This document shows positions 34,245 through 42,954 of a stretch of DNA of 64,000 nt, piece by piece. Where the stretch lies: NCBI GenBank assembly GCA_965212545.1, contig CBDBVB010000012.1, positions 5,973 through 69,972 of the forward strand, written 5' to 3'. A model generated the notes under the pieces. The model did no database searches, was not told where the DNA came from, and saw only the letters and a list, made by a program, of their open reading frames with translations. Each line of letters begins with the position of its first letter. The stretch's first letter is position 1. A program made the translations under genes and the position numbers. This DNA is from JABDIP01 sp965212545. Its GTDB lineage: Bacteria > Pseudomonadota > Alphaproteobacteria > DSM-16000 > Inquilinaceae.

Positions 34245-34387
34245 GGCAAACCTTTCAACCCGGGCATGGCCGGCACCAAGTTGGTCGCGGCCTCGTGAGG
34301 GAGATGGCGCGAACTGCCGCCGCGTCCAGCCCGGCAAATCCAGTCGGTTGAAACAGCGCGCCCCGGGGGTGCCGCGCTGCCCGCGGC

Positions 34388-35530
34388 TCACCGGACGTAG
34401 AGATGCACCTCGGCGCCGCTGGCGGCCGGATCGATCCAGTCCGCCTCGGCGATCTGCTCGTCGGGCAATCCCATCTCCGACAGGGTCTGCCGGACCGCGC
34501 CGGCATGGTCCCGGGCTTCGGCCATGACATCATCCGGGGCCACGGCGACCAGGGTGAACAGCGCGTCGGCGCGGCGTTCCAGAGCCAGGGTTGCCGCCCG
34601 GTACAAGGGCTGTGCATAGCGCACCGACTCGTTGTCGAAACGGATGACCACCAGCGGGCTGTCGCCCGGCGCCGGCGTCCCGGCCTCGTCGATGCGCTCC
34701 AACGCGCCGGCTGCCGAAAGAATGGCCAGGCTGATGCCGTAAGGCTCGCCATTGGAGATCGCCAGCCGCAGAATCTGCAGGTTGGCACGCTCGGCGGCGA
34801 TATAGGCGCGCTTCGCGGCCAGGTCTTCTGCGGCCTCGTCCCGCATGGCACCCAAGGTGCTCTCCGCCGTGTCGGCGTCGCCCAGGAGCCTGTCGCGCGC
34901 CGAGCGCTCTGCCGCGCTGGCTTCGGACAGGTCGATGTCTTCACGCAGGGTCTCGGCGATCTCCGCGGCAATTTCGACATCCGCCGATATCCGGTCGACC
35001 AGCCGCGCCAGATTGGGGTCGTCGCGAGCCAACCGGTCCAGCGCCGCCAGCGCCTGACGCCAGCGTCGCTGCAACAGAGGATCGGCCGGCTGGGGCGCTG
35101 CGTGCAGTGCCTCGTCGATCCGCGCGACGATATCGACATAGGCCGTCGAACCGTCCGTGGCGGCGGCACGCAACTGCTGCAGGCGCCGATCGCTGCTGGC
35201 AATGGAGTCCGCCACATCGGACAAATCGGCGCGCAGCTCGCGCAGCCGTTCCGCCAGGCGGCTGTAGCCGGCGCCGAGTGCTGACAGTGCCGTCGGCTCA
35301 AATTCCCCGTCATTGAGGCGCAGCGCCGAGGGCCAGTCCGAAACGATCGCCGCCGCCGGCACATAGGGCACGGCAGCGGGCCCGGCAGACGATTCGCCGG
35401 TCAGCGCCGGCCACAAGGGTTGGGTGTTCGGCACACACGACACGACCAACAGCATCGCCAGGATTGGCGCACCGGTCGATGGAGACAGCAGGCCGAAAGC
35501 CCGCGCGCGGTTCCCGAGGCAGCGACGCAT
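34388..35530 (-). CDS. putative lipoprotein with long helical/coiled-coil region
   Basis: A ~380-residue protein of unknown family. ATG 35530 leads to a hydrophobic stretch ending in a lipobox (AMLLVVSC), so it is probably lipid-anchored. Residues about 90-260 are dominated by Ala/Leu/Arg/Glu/Asp helices (LAERLRELRADLSDVADSIA, LREDIDLSEASAAERSARDR, DEAAEDLAAKRAYIAAERAN), likely coiled coil. The C-terminal ~110 residues (PLVVIRFDNESVRYAQPLY, DALFTLVAVAPDD, AAVRQTLSEMG-like helix) resemble a small alpha/beta domain, perhaps OmpA-like in layout, but I cannot assign it. It precedes the DUF4864 gene by 143 bp. Confidence 0.7.
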   Translation of the reverse strand: MRRCLGNRARAFGLLSPSTGAPILAMLLVVSCVPNTQPLWPALTGESSAGPAAVPYVPAAAIVSDWPSALRLNDGEFEPTALSALGAGYSRLAERLRELRADLSDVADSIASSDRRLQQLRAAATDGSTAYVDIVARIDEALHAAPQPADPLLQRRWRQALAALDRLARDDPNLARLVDRISADVEIAAEIAETLREDIDLSEASAAERSARDRLLGDADTAESTLGAMRDEAAEDLAAKRAYIAAERANLQILRLAISNGEPYGISLAILSAAGALERIDEAGTPAPGDSPLVVIRFDNESVRYAQPLYRAATLALERRADALFTLVAVAPDDVMAEARDHAGAVRQTLSEMGLPDEQIAEADWIDPAASGAEVHLYVR

Positions 35531-35727
35531 CGCATACCCACCATACCAGAGGGCAAGCGGCACCAAACAGCCTTTGCCACACCCCGTGGCCAACGCGCAA
35601 CACCTGTGTCGTGATCCAGACCCCAAGGCGCGCGATTCCGCTCTTGCCACCGGCAAACCGGTCGCGTAGTTTCCCGCATCCCGACGGGCCGGCATGCGTC
35701 ACGCTGCCCATCCGCCCGCCCGCGACA

Positions 35728-35804
35728 GCGCCCGTAGCTCAATTGGATAGAGCGTCTGACTACGGATCAGGAGGTTGGGAGTTCGAGTCTTCCCGGGCGC
35801 GCCA
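35728..35804 (+). tRNA. tRNA-Arg (anticodon ACG)
   Basis: A 77-nt cloverleaf with CCA encoded: acceptor GCGCCCG/CGGGCGC, D arm GCTC...GAGC, anticodon stem TCTGA/TCAGG with loop CTACGGA (anticodon ACG, reading CGN after deamination to inosine) and T arm with GTTCGAGTC. The acceptor stem is fully paired. It sits next to the truncated SPFH 3' copy and TRAP cassette, a typical spot for insertions. A possible promoter is TTGCCA (35644) and TAGTTT (35667) with 17-bp spacing. Confidence 0.95.
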
Positions 35805-35829
35805 TCTTGCTCATGACTGCACATCTGAT

Positions 35830-35849
35830 CGGCGGCCTTTGAGCCGCCG
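35830..35849 (+). terminator. hairpin downstream of tRNA-Arg
   Basis: CGGCGGC and GCCGCCG form a perfect 7-bp stem with a 6-nt loop 25 bp past the tRNA; a short TCATTTTC follows. It probably terminates the tRNA transcript. Confidence 0.6.
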
Positions 35850-35971
35850 TGGTCATTTTCGTCCGCCGACTGCCGGCACGGTTACCAGGCGGGCAACGGA
35901 ATCAGCCCCCTTCCAGACCAACTTCCGCGTGCTCACACCTTGCTCGCGGCACGGCCCCGTAGGCTTGCCAC

Positions 35972-36141
35972 CCTATTGCAGCGGCACGGATGTCGGCGTG
36001 CCGTGCGGGATCACCATGACGCTGACGTCGCCATCCTCCACCGCGCGGACCAGGGCGTCGGCGATTTCTTGTCGTCTTGTTGGCCATGGCGCGCAGCAGG
36101 CCGGCGATCTGCTCCGGGGTCGGCGCGCAGGCCAGGCCCGG
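35972..36141 (-). pseudogene. duplicated 3' end of the SPFH gene (remnant)
   Basis: About 170 bp closely matching (roughly 95 percent by eye) the last 163 bp of the intact SPFH gene at 40569-40731, starting at the same stop codon. It encodes the terminal PTPEQIAGLLRAMANKT and VEDGDVSVMVIPHGTP segments but has a 7-bp length difference that shifts the frame between them, and no upstream part of the gene. It therefore cannot work and marks the left edge of the inserted TRAP cassette. The flanks 35850-35971 and 36142-36226 show nothing coding. Confidence 0.85.
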
Positions 36142-36226
36142 GCGATGAGGCTTGCGCGACAGATCGGCTCCGTGTGGCTCGAACGATGGCTTGGGAGCAC
36201 CAAATCTGACTCTTCGATTGGTCCAT

Positions 36227-38065
36227 CTATAGGGCGCCAATCAGTCCGCTATCTGCGTTCACGCCCAATAAAATGCCGGGAACATAAGTCACGATAATCA
36301 ACACAACCAGCAGAGCCAGCAAGAACGGCAGCGTGCTGCGGTAGACCTCGACCAAGGGTTTCTCGAGACGGAAGGAAGCCAGGAAAAGGTTCAGACCAAC
36401 TGGCGGCGTCATGAATCCGAGTTCGAGGTTGACCAGGAAGATGACGGCGAGATGAAGTGGATGTATGCCGAACGCCGCCCCCATCGGGATCAGCAATGGC
36501 ACAACGACGACGATGGCCGAGAAAACGTCCAACAGACATCCGACGACAAGAAGGAAGAGATTCAGCGCGAGCAGAAATACCAGTGGCGAGTCGATGTGGT
36601 GTTTGACCCATGCCGCTGCTTTCACCGGTATTTGAGCATCGACCATGTAGTTGGTCAGCCCGAGAGCGACGCCGAGCACGATGAAGACGGCGCCGACCAG
36701 CATCGCGCACTTCACAAAGACGCGGGGCAGGTCGGCATACAGATCCAGATCACGGTAGATAACCGTTACCACGAACATCGTGTAGATCGCCGAGAGGGCC
36801 GCAGCCTCGACCAGGGTCATGAACCCGCCGAAGATTCCCACGAGCACGAGAAGCGGCAGCATCATTTCCCACTTTGCACCCCATATCGCCGCACATGCTT
36901 CCATTGCATCGAATCTGACACGGGACCGCTCGGCACGCAGGCCTTCGCGTAGCGCCAGCAGTGAAACGGCAACCACCATCAGAACACCGGGGACAACACC
37001 CGCGAGGAAAAGATCGGGGATCGGCAAATGGGCGACAACGCCGTAAAGAACGATGGCCAGGCTCGGAGGAAAGAGCAGGCCGATTGAGCCGGTTGAGGTC
37101 AGCAGGCCGAGCGAGAACCGCTTTCGATAGCCGCTTTCAAGGAGCACCGGATACAGGAATCCACCAAGGGCCAGGATGGTCACACCAGAGGTCCCGGTAA
37201 AGGTGGCGAAGAACGCGCAGATAAGCGTCGTGACGATCGCCATGCCTCCCGGCAGCCATCCAAAGAGGGCCCGGAAGAGCCGGACAAGTCGCGTGCTGGC
37301 GCGGCTCTCGGCGAGCAGATATCCAGTCAGCGTGAAGATCGGAATGGCCGGAATCGTGGGCGACGTCACGATCCGGTAGGTCTCGACCGGAATGGCCGCA
37401 ACCGGCACGCCCTCTGCCATGAACAGGACCAGCGCCGCGCCGCCAAGAACAACAAATATCGGCGCTCCGATGAATACCGAGGCGATCAGAACGGCAATCG
37501 CCGGCCAGGTCAGTAGCGCGGCAAGCTGGTCGGGCAGAGAAGCAATTGCCAGGCAAATCGGCAAGCCCAGGAAGGCAGCAAGCCATGAGCGCCACTCCTT
37601 GCCGCACGTCAAAGTGCGGACGAGTACGACGCCATATGACAGTGGAAGAACGAGTATGACGACCCAGATCGGCAGAATTCCACCGATCTTTTCGGGAGAG
37701 CTGATTTCGCTGCTAACGAATTGGACTGATGCCCAGAACAGACCGGCGGTGACTGCGACAGTGATCGCGGCAGAAGACCCCACCAAAGCTTTCCGGATTG
37801 GCGGCCTAAGTCCAGCCAAGCCGATCGATAGTCCGAGGTGCCGGCCGTGACGTGTTGCAATCATGGCACCAACGAACCCGACACAAAGGGCGAGATTCTG
37901 AACATAGGCGATGACGCCGGGGATCCCGAACCCGAAGGCCATACGTAGCGCGACCTCCAGGATCGGGAGCGCAGCCATGGTGAGCAGCAGCGCGATCGCA
38001 AGTGCGTTTTCGGCCTTGGCGGAGTATTCCGCCACAGTTGCCTGCACGGTTCCGTGATGAAACAT
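36227..38065 (-). CDS. TRAP transporter permease, fused small and large subunits (DctQM)
   Basis: A 612-residue fusion. Residues ~1-170 are the DctQ-like four-helix part (NALAIALLLTMAALPILEVA, ATRHGRHLGLSIGLAGL); from about 190 the DctM/ion-transporter part follows with FIGAPIFVVLGGAALVLF, LTSTGSIGLLFPPSLAIVLYG and the second inverted-repeat half ending SPLVFLLALNLFLLVVGCLLD and LGFMTPPVGLNLFLASF. It uses an ion gradient to import a solute delivered by the DctP protein encoded just upstream (14 bp gap). Base composition is lower in GC than the flanks, like the whole cassette. Confidence 0.93.
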   Translation of the reverse strand: MFHHGTVQATVAEYSAKAENALAIALLLTMAALPILEVALRMAFGFGIPGVIAYVQNLALCVGFVGAMIATRHGRHLGLSIGLAGLRPPIRKALVGSSAAITVAVTAGLFWASVQFVSSEISSPEKIGGILPIWVVILVLPLSYGVVLVRTLTCGKEWRSWLAAFLGLPICLAIASLPDQLAALLTWPAIAVLIASVFIGAPIFVVLGGAALVLFMAEGVPVAAIPVETYRIVTSPTIPAIPIFTLTGYLLAESRASTRLVRLFRALFGWLPGGMAIVTTLICAFFATFTGTSGVTILALGGFLYPVLLESGYRKRFSLGLLTSTGSIGLLFPPSLAIVLYGVVAHLPIPDLFLAGVVPGVLMVVAVSLLALREGLRAERSRVRFDAMEACAAIWGAKWEMMLPLLVLVGIFGGFMTLVEAAALSAIYTMFVVTVIYRDLDLYADLPRVFVKCAMLVGAVFIVLGVALGLTNYMVDAQIPVKAAAWVKHHIDSPLVFLLALNLFLLVVGCLLDVFSAIVVVVPLLIPMGAAFGIHPLHLAVIFLVNLELGFMTPPVGLNLFLASFRLEKPLVEVYRSTLPFLLALLVVLIIVTYVPGILLGVNADSGLIGAL

Positions 38066-38079
38066 GGCGACTACCTCGT

Positions 38080-39075
38080 TCAGCGGGCCCGGTGTTCACT
38101 CAAGATCTGCTCGATTCTGGCGAGGAACTCCGGTGACACGACTGCGCCCCGGTAGGATTCGTATCCGGCGCGGGCGTCGGCCTCCCAAAGCGTGACCGCA
38201 TCTTCAGAGACCTCGTGAACCTCCAGCCCGTATTGCTGCATGACCTCGATCGCCTCCTGATCCAGGGCTCGGACGCGTTCCTGGAGGCGCCTTCCATGAT
38301 CCTGTGCGATCAAAACCATGGATGCTCTCAGCGGCTCGGAGATGCTTCGCCAGGTTCGCTCGGAAATGACCGTGGCGCCCATAAACGGGGCCAATCTGAG
38401 TTCGGTCATATGCCGGGCCAGCCCAAACCACTGAAAGGACAGAGCTGCGACCGGAACCGTCGGCACGCAATCGATCATGCCGGATTGCAGGGCGCCGAGG
38501 ATATCGGTCGCCGCCAGCGGGACTGGCTGGTATCCACTGTCCCGCCAGGCCTGTGCGCTCGCCGTATCGCCTGCCCAGACGAAGATCTTCAGAGGCCTGA
38601 GGTCATTTGGATGGCTGACCGGCACGTTGCAGAAGAACCGGATCCAGCCGGCATCGGTCCAGTTCAATACCTTCAGACCGACAGCTGCGAATTGTGCCTC
38701 GAGATCTCCCAGCACCTGCGATTTGAGGTAGTCGAATTCCTCATCGGAACGGACAAGCATAGGCAAATGCAGGGCCATGATGTCCGGTACGACCCGCGAC
38801 AACCCGTCCGTTGTAACGGCCGCAGCTTGGAGTTGCCCGATCCGGACTTTTCGGATCAAGCTGGCATCGTCACCGGCGACGCCGCCCGGATAAATCCTGA
38901 CCTCGATCGACCCGTCGCTTGCGACATGCCATGCCTCGGCAACGTCGCGAAGCGTGTCGTACCAGGGCGACCCCTCGGGCGCGAGCGTTCCCAATTTGAT
39001 GATCTCCGCGCGGCCATCCCATGTCGTAGCCAGTGTCAGGCAAAGGGCGATGAGCCCAATCTTGATGCGATTCAT
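38080..39075 (-). CDS. TRAP transporter solute-binding protein (DctP family)
   Basis: A 331-residue periplasmic receptor. ATG 39075 gives a signal peptide (MNRIKIGLIALCLTLATTW, cleavage near GRAEI) and overlaps the stop of the tatT-type gene by 4 bp. The DctP pattern includes IIKLGTLAPEGSPWYDTLRD, EVRIYPGGVAGDD, the AAAVTTDGLSRVVPDIMAL segment and ATDILGALQSGMIDCVPT. In the related treponemal system the receptor works with a TPR lipoprotein (TatT). The ligand is unknown, probably an organic acid. Confidence 0.92.
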   Translation of the reverse strand: MNRIKIGLIALCLTLATTWDGRAEIIKLGTLAPEGSPWYDTLRDVAEAWHVASDGSIEVRIYPGGVAGDDASLIRKVRIGQLQAAAVTTDGLSRVVPDIMALHLPMLVRSDEEFDYLKSQVLGDLEAQFAAVGLKVLNWTDAGWIRFFCNVPVSHPNDLRPLKIFVWAGDTASAQAWRDSGYQPVPLAATDILGALQSGMIDCVPTVPVAALSFQWFGLARHMTELRLAPFMGATVISERTWRSISEPLRASMVLIAQDHGRRLQERVRALDQEAIEVMQQYGLEVHEVSEDAVTLWEADARAGYESYRGAVVSPEFLARIEQILSEHRAR

Positions 39076-39974
39076 CGGATTTGCTCCTCTTGGGTTACGC
39101 TGAGAAAGAGATCGGGGATTCTGGAACGGAGCCATGCCGCTCGGCGCTGCGCGATCGTGTTGACGAGGCGAAGCTCCGATTCGACGTCTGGATCGACGTC
39201 CATCGCCTGATCGAGCAGATCCATGAACTCGGGAGCGTTCTGTTCTTGGACCACCACGGATTCGGCCAGTGCGAGATGCACCGAGGCACGGTTGCCGCCG
39301 GACAGTTCCAAGGCGCGACGATAATGCCACCGGGCCTCTTCGCCGCTGCCACCTGGACGACTTCCTTCGTATTGGACGAAGTACTCGTGCGCCGCTCCCA
39401 ACTCAAAGGTCGGGTCGAGTTCCAGGCAACGACCGACCAGAGCAGCAGCAAGCGGAACCTCTGCGAGCAGGCTCAAGTCGCCCTTGCCGGCGCTAAGGGC
39501 TCCGGACCACGACACGCCAGCCCAATAAAGGTAAGGCACGTCCTCTTGTGAGGTCGACGAAAGGGCGGCGCCCGCATCGTCGCGAATCCGCGCGGTGAAG
39601 CCCTCATGCGAGACTTCGAGCCCCCGCAAAGCATAGTCGCGACCGCGCAGATACAGCTTCTGCGCCCTGTTCCTCAATGCGCGCGCGCCCGCCAGGTCGA
39701 GCGCGTCGGTCCGGTCGGCTTCGTCCTGCAGTAGATAGGCGTAAGCCGTGAAGCCTCTTGCCGATGAAAGCAGCAGACCGCGATGCTCGGGCAAGACTTC
39801 CAGCAGGCCTTCATAAGTCTTGAGGCCAAATGGGAGGGCCTCGCGGACGAGTTCCGGATCATCGTCAGCTGAATAAGCTCCGCCACCCTCGGATAGCGCA
39901 TCACCAACGAGCCCCACCGCCGTTTCTCTGATGGAACATGCCGAGGCCGCCAGGCACAGGCACAGCGTTGCCAT
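39072..39974 (-). CDS. TRAP-associated TPR lipoprotein (TatT family)
   Basis: A ~300-residue protein of the TRAP transporter TatT component family, known from Treponema pallidum Tp0956 as a trimer of TPR helices that binds the DctP partner. ATG 39974 begins a lipoprotein signal (MATLCLCLAASAC), giving a lipid-anchored Cys. The body is helical: ALPFGLKTYEGLLEVLPEHR, LYLRGRDYALRGLEVSHEGF, YLYWAGVSWSGALSAGKGDL, HEYFVQYEGSRPGG and HYRRALELSGGNRASVHLAL. It is first in the order tatT-dctP-dctQM and overlaps dctP (ATGA). Confidence 0.85.
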   Translation of the reverse strand: MATLCLCLAASACSIRETAVGLVGDALSEGGGAYSADDDPELVREALPFGLKTYEGLLEVLPEHRGLLLSSARGFTAYAYLLQDEADRTDALDLAGARALRNRAQKLYLRGRDYALRGLEVSHEGFTARIRDDAGAALSSTSQEDVPYLYWAGVSWSGALSAGKGDLSLLAEVPLAAALVGRCLELDPTFELGAAHEYFVQYEGSRPGGSGEEARWHYRRALELSGGNRASVHLALAESVVVQEQNAPEFMDLLDQAMDVDPDVESELRLVNTIAQRRAAWLRSRIPDLFLSVTQEEQIR

Positions 39975-40569
39975 CAAACCGCGTGCGGCGGCGAAGAGAC
40001 CAAATCGATGCTCGCGGCTACTGGATTGCGCCGCTCTGGGCCACCGGGGCGCGGCAATCGGGTAGATCGTTGGCTGGCGGCCGCACTTCAAGATCTCGAA
40101 TACTGATGAGTATGTTGGTCTGAAAATTTTTTTCGCTGGCTCGCGTTGCTGTTCGTCACTGCGGTGTTGCCCAGCGCCGGATAGCGCAGCGTCATCACCG
40201 GTGAATCGCAGCGGGAAGAACGGAGGCAGGCGGGGCGCCGCTGTCGGTTTGCGCCATTCGATCAAGGTCGGATGCAAGTACATGGCTTTGCGTCCCCATG
40301 GCTGCTAAGGGCCACCGTCGGTCGGCATGATCGTCCGGTGACGGTTCCGCATTCATTACGGTCAGCCAATCAATGCGCATGGCGTTTGAAAACCAAACGG
40401 AAGTGGAGTTCCCGACGCGAAGCCAGCCGGATGGCGCGGCGTAGACGGAGGCTGGGCAATCGACTAGATGCTGCGTCCAGAGCTCATGAGCCGGAGGACC
40501 GGTCTAACCGCAAACGATCCAACGCGGCGCTCAATGCGCGTCGGCACCGGTCGAATCGGACCCATCAAC
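39975..40569. other. intergenic region upstream of the TRAP cassette
   Basis: About 595 bp with no supported gene. The segment near 40085-40135 is AT-rich with a T-run (ATTTTTTTCGC) and probably contains the tatT promoter. The right end meets the SPFH stop codon, where the direct repeat with 35972-36141 begins. Confidence 0.4.
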
Positions 40570-41529
40570 CTATTGCAGAGGCACGGTTGTCGGCGTGCCG
40601 TGTGGGATCACCATGACGCTGACGTCGCCATCCTCCACCGCGCGGACCAGGGCGTCGGCGGTCGTTTTGTTGGCCATGGCGCGCAGCAGGCCGGCGATCT
40701 GCTCCGGGGTGGGCGCGCGGGCCAGACCCAGGCTGTCGATCAGGTTGCGCACGCCTTGGCCTTCGTTGCCCCGGCGCACCGCCTCTTCCTGGGCGATCAG
40801 GGTGATGGTGCGCTGGCGTTCGAGATCGATCTCGGCGGCGCGTTTTTCGGCATTGGCCTGCAGGATGCGGGCCGGCAGCTCGACCCGGCGGAGTTGGGTC
40901 GGCGACACCACGAAGGCGCCGGCCGACTCTTCCGTCGAGAACCCGCTTTCCGCCAACTCGCCCACCAGCTTGGACGAGAACAGCTCGGTCGCGCGAGCGG
41001 CCACCGCATCGCGATTGGTGGTGGCGACGCTCTCGGCCGGGAATTGCGAGATCGCGTCGCGCAGGGCCGATCGCGCCACCGGCGCCACCATCAGGTAGAG
41101 ATAGCCCGGCCCCATGCGCTGGTGAACCCGCCCGGCGAAGTCCGGCGACAGGCGGAACGGCATGGTGGCGTCGACCCGGTCGAGCCGCACCCCGTCGGCG
41201 CCGACCGCCGGCGATCCGCTCTCCGAGCCCTGGGCGGCGGTGACGTCGACCCGCTGGCGGCGGACGTCATAGGCGACCAGGTTGACCAGCGGGTTGATGA
41301 CGTGGAAGCCTTCGCTCAGCGTTACGTCCAGGACGCTGCCGAACAGAACCTGCACCTTCACCGTGCCCGGCGCGACCACGGTCACGCTCCAAATGCCGGC
41401 AAGCGCCAGGGTGGACGCCAGTACGGATCCGCCGGCATAGCGCAGGACGTTGATCCGCTTGCGCCGCCAGAAGACCAGCAGTGTCAGGCCGGTCGCGGCC
41501 AGCAGCACCAGAACGATGAGATTCGTCAT
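40570..41529 (-). CDS. SPFH/prohibitin-domain membrane protein
   Basis: A 319-residue protein with two N-terminal membrane segments (residues ~3-18 and ~32-50) followed by an SPFH domain (VLFGSVLDVTLSEGFHVINP, VDVTAAQGSESG, VRLDRVDATMPFRL, ISQFPAESVATT, LPARILQANAEKRAAEIDLERQRTITL). The coiled-coil tail is short. It belongs to the stomatin/prohibitin group, which scaffolds membrane complexes. ATG 41529 (MTNLIVLVLL) is chosen over the longer frame from 41640. Its last ~163 bp are duplicated at 35972-36141, across the TRAP cassette. Confidence 0.85.
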   Translation of the reverse strand: MTNLIVLVLLAATGLTLLVFWRRKRINVLRYAGGSVLASTLALAGIWSVTVVAPGTVKVQVLFGSVLDVTLSEGFHVINPLVNLVAYDVRRQRVDVTAAQGSESGSPAVGADGVRLDRVDATMPFRLSPDFAGRVHQRMGPGYLYLMVAPVARSALRDAISQFPAESVATTNRDAVAARATELFSSKLVGELAESGFSTEESAGAFVVSPTQLRRVELPARILQANAEKRAAEIDLERQRTITLIAQEEAVRRGNEGQGVRNLIDSLGLARAPTPEQIAGLLRAMANKTTADALVRAVEDGDVSVMVIPHGTPTTVPLQ

Positions 41530-41739
41530 GCAGGGTCTCTCCTCATGCGGGGAGCGGCCTGCTGCGCGTATTTCCGGCGTCCTGCCGAGCTCCATCCCGA
41601 GCGATCGCCGACCCTGCCCGGACAACGGCAAAGAATTCATTAACCCTGATCGACCCGCGGCGTCCGGGGAGCGGTGCTTATCGGGGCAGAAGAAGTCGGC
41701 GAGGATGCCGCCGCATAACTCGAGCGCCAGCGGCGCCCG

Positions 41740-42435
41740 TCAGCACGGTCCACCGGTCAGGTCGAGCGCGGACTGGGTTGCGACCGGTTCGATCAGCTCG
41801 GGATCGTCGTTCTTCACATTGCCGACCCGGGTGCTGACCGGGAATGCCTCCATTGCCGCCGCCGGGAACGGTTTCAGCAGTGTCGTCCCATCGGATGAAG
41901 ACGGATCGAGCCACAGATCGTAGCTCTCCGGCGGCAGGATCACCGGCATGCGGTCGTGGATCGGAGCGACCAGCGCGTTGGCCTCGGTGACGATGATCGT
42001 GCAGCTTTCGATGCGCTCGCCTGATCCCTTGTCGGTCCAATTCTCCCACAGGCCGGCAAAGGCGAAAGGCGTGCCGCCCGTGACCCGGATCAGGTACGGC
42101 TGCTTGCCGTCATCTGTCTTCTGCCACTCGTAGAAGCCGTCGGCCAACACCAGGCATCGGTGGCGGCGAAAGGCGGTCCGAAAGGCCGGCTTGGCGGCAA
42201 TGGTCTCGGCTCGGGCGTTGATCAGCCTGGCGCCGATCTTCAGATCCTTGGCCCAGAACGGCACCAGCCCCCAGCGGGCGGTGACCAGCTCGCGGCCGCC
42301 ATCGCCGCGCCGGATGATCGGCACCGCCTGGGTCGGCGCGACATTGTAGCGCGGCGCCAGATTGGGCCGCTGGTCGACTTTGAAGATCTGGCGGATCGCC
42401 TCGACCGGGGTGGTGATCAGATATCGACCGCACAT
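41740..42435 (-). CDS. SOS-response-associated (SRAP/HMCES-like) protein
   Basis: A 231-residue SRAP protein, which forms a thiazolidine crosslink with abasic sites in single-stranded DNA through its N-terminal Cys. Cys2 (MCGRY), the NVAPTQ Asn, WGLVPFWAKD, INARAET, the catalytic Glu in DGFYEWQ and IHDRMPVIL are all present. The N-terminal Met must be removed to expose Cys2, which fixes the start at 42435. It is probably monocistronic; no LexA box was identified. Confidence 0.95.
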   Translation of the reverse strand: MCGRYLITTPVEAIRQIFKVDQRPNLAPRYNVAPTQAVPIIRRGDGGRELVTARWGLVPFWAKDLKIGARLINARAETIAAKPAFRTAFRRHRCLVLADGFYEWQKTDDGKQPYLIRVTGGTPFAFAGLWENWTDKGSGERIESCTIIVTEANALVAPIHDRMPVILPPESYDLWLDPSSSDGTTLLKPFPAAAMEAFPVSTRVGNVKNDDPELIEPVATQSALDLTGGPC

Positions 42436-42499
42436 CCAAGGACGGTATCACGGCCGATTCCCGGCCGCCAAGGCAGGCGCCGTTGTGCCCGGCGTTTGC

Positions 42500-42853
42500 T
42501 CAGCCCTCGTTGGCCCAGTGCCAGGCGTCGTCGGATTGGTCGTACGGAAAGTGTCGCGACACGAAACCGGCCTCGGTCATGATTTCAACCATCGGCAGCC
42601 AGTTGTCGGTGGCGATGAGCGCCATTCGCCCCAATTGCCCGGCGCGTGCCCGCACGAAGTTCATGTCGTCCCACAGCACCGCCGGCGTGATTTCGACACC
42701 CTCATCGCATTGGAAGACCACATTCAGCGGTGCGGACTTGTCCAGGATCGTCGCCATCTCGCCTCTGAGCGCGATGAAATCCGATTCCTGGATTCCACCG
42801 GCGATGCGGATACCGATCGTCTTCGGCAGGTCACGATTGATGATCTCGTACAT
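42500..42853 (-). CDS. STAS/SpoIIAA-like protein
   Basis: A 117-residue SpoIIAA-like (DUF3478) protein: TIGIRIAGGIQESDFIALRG, LNVVFQCDEGVEITPAVLWDDMNF and RMALIATDNWLPMVEIMTE fit the alpha/beta STAS/CRAL-TRIO-type fold of this family. ATG 42853 is preferred because AAGGAGG lies 6 bp upstream; an ATG at 42886 would add 11 residues. Role unknown; members often accompany stress functions. Confidence 0.8.
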   Translation of the reverse strand: MYEIINRDLPKTIGIRIAGGIQESDFIALRGEMATILDKSAPLNVVFQCDEGVEITPAVLWDDMNFVRARAGQLGRMALIATDNWLPMVEIMTEAGFVSRHFPYDQSDDAWHWANEG

Positions 42854-42954
42854 TCCCCCTCCTTGCCGCATCTCGATGCCGGACAATCATGCCGTTGATC
42901 GTAACGTGCTCTGGTCCGTTTGTATTTCAATGCCGGCCGGGTTATCGCTATCCC

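Noticed and set aside
38080..39330. Longer 416-codon version of the dctP gene in the TRAP cassette
   Set aside because: The extra 85 codons overlap tatT and lack a signal peptide; ATG 39075 gives a proper leader and a 4-bp overlap.
35728..41529. Integrase- or phage-type genes in the tRNA-Arg island
   Set aside because: All frames between the tRNA and the SPFH gene were considered; only tatT, dctP and dctQM are coding, so no recombinase can be reported.
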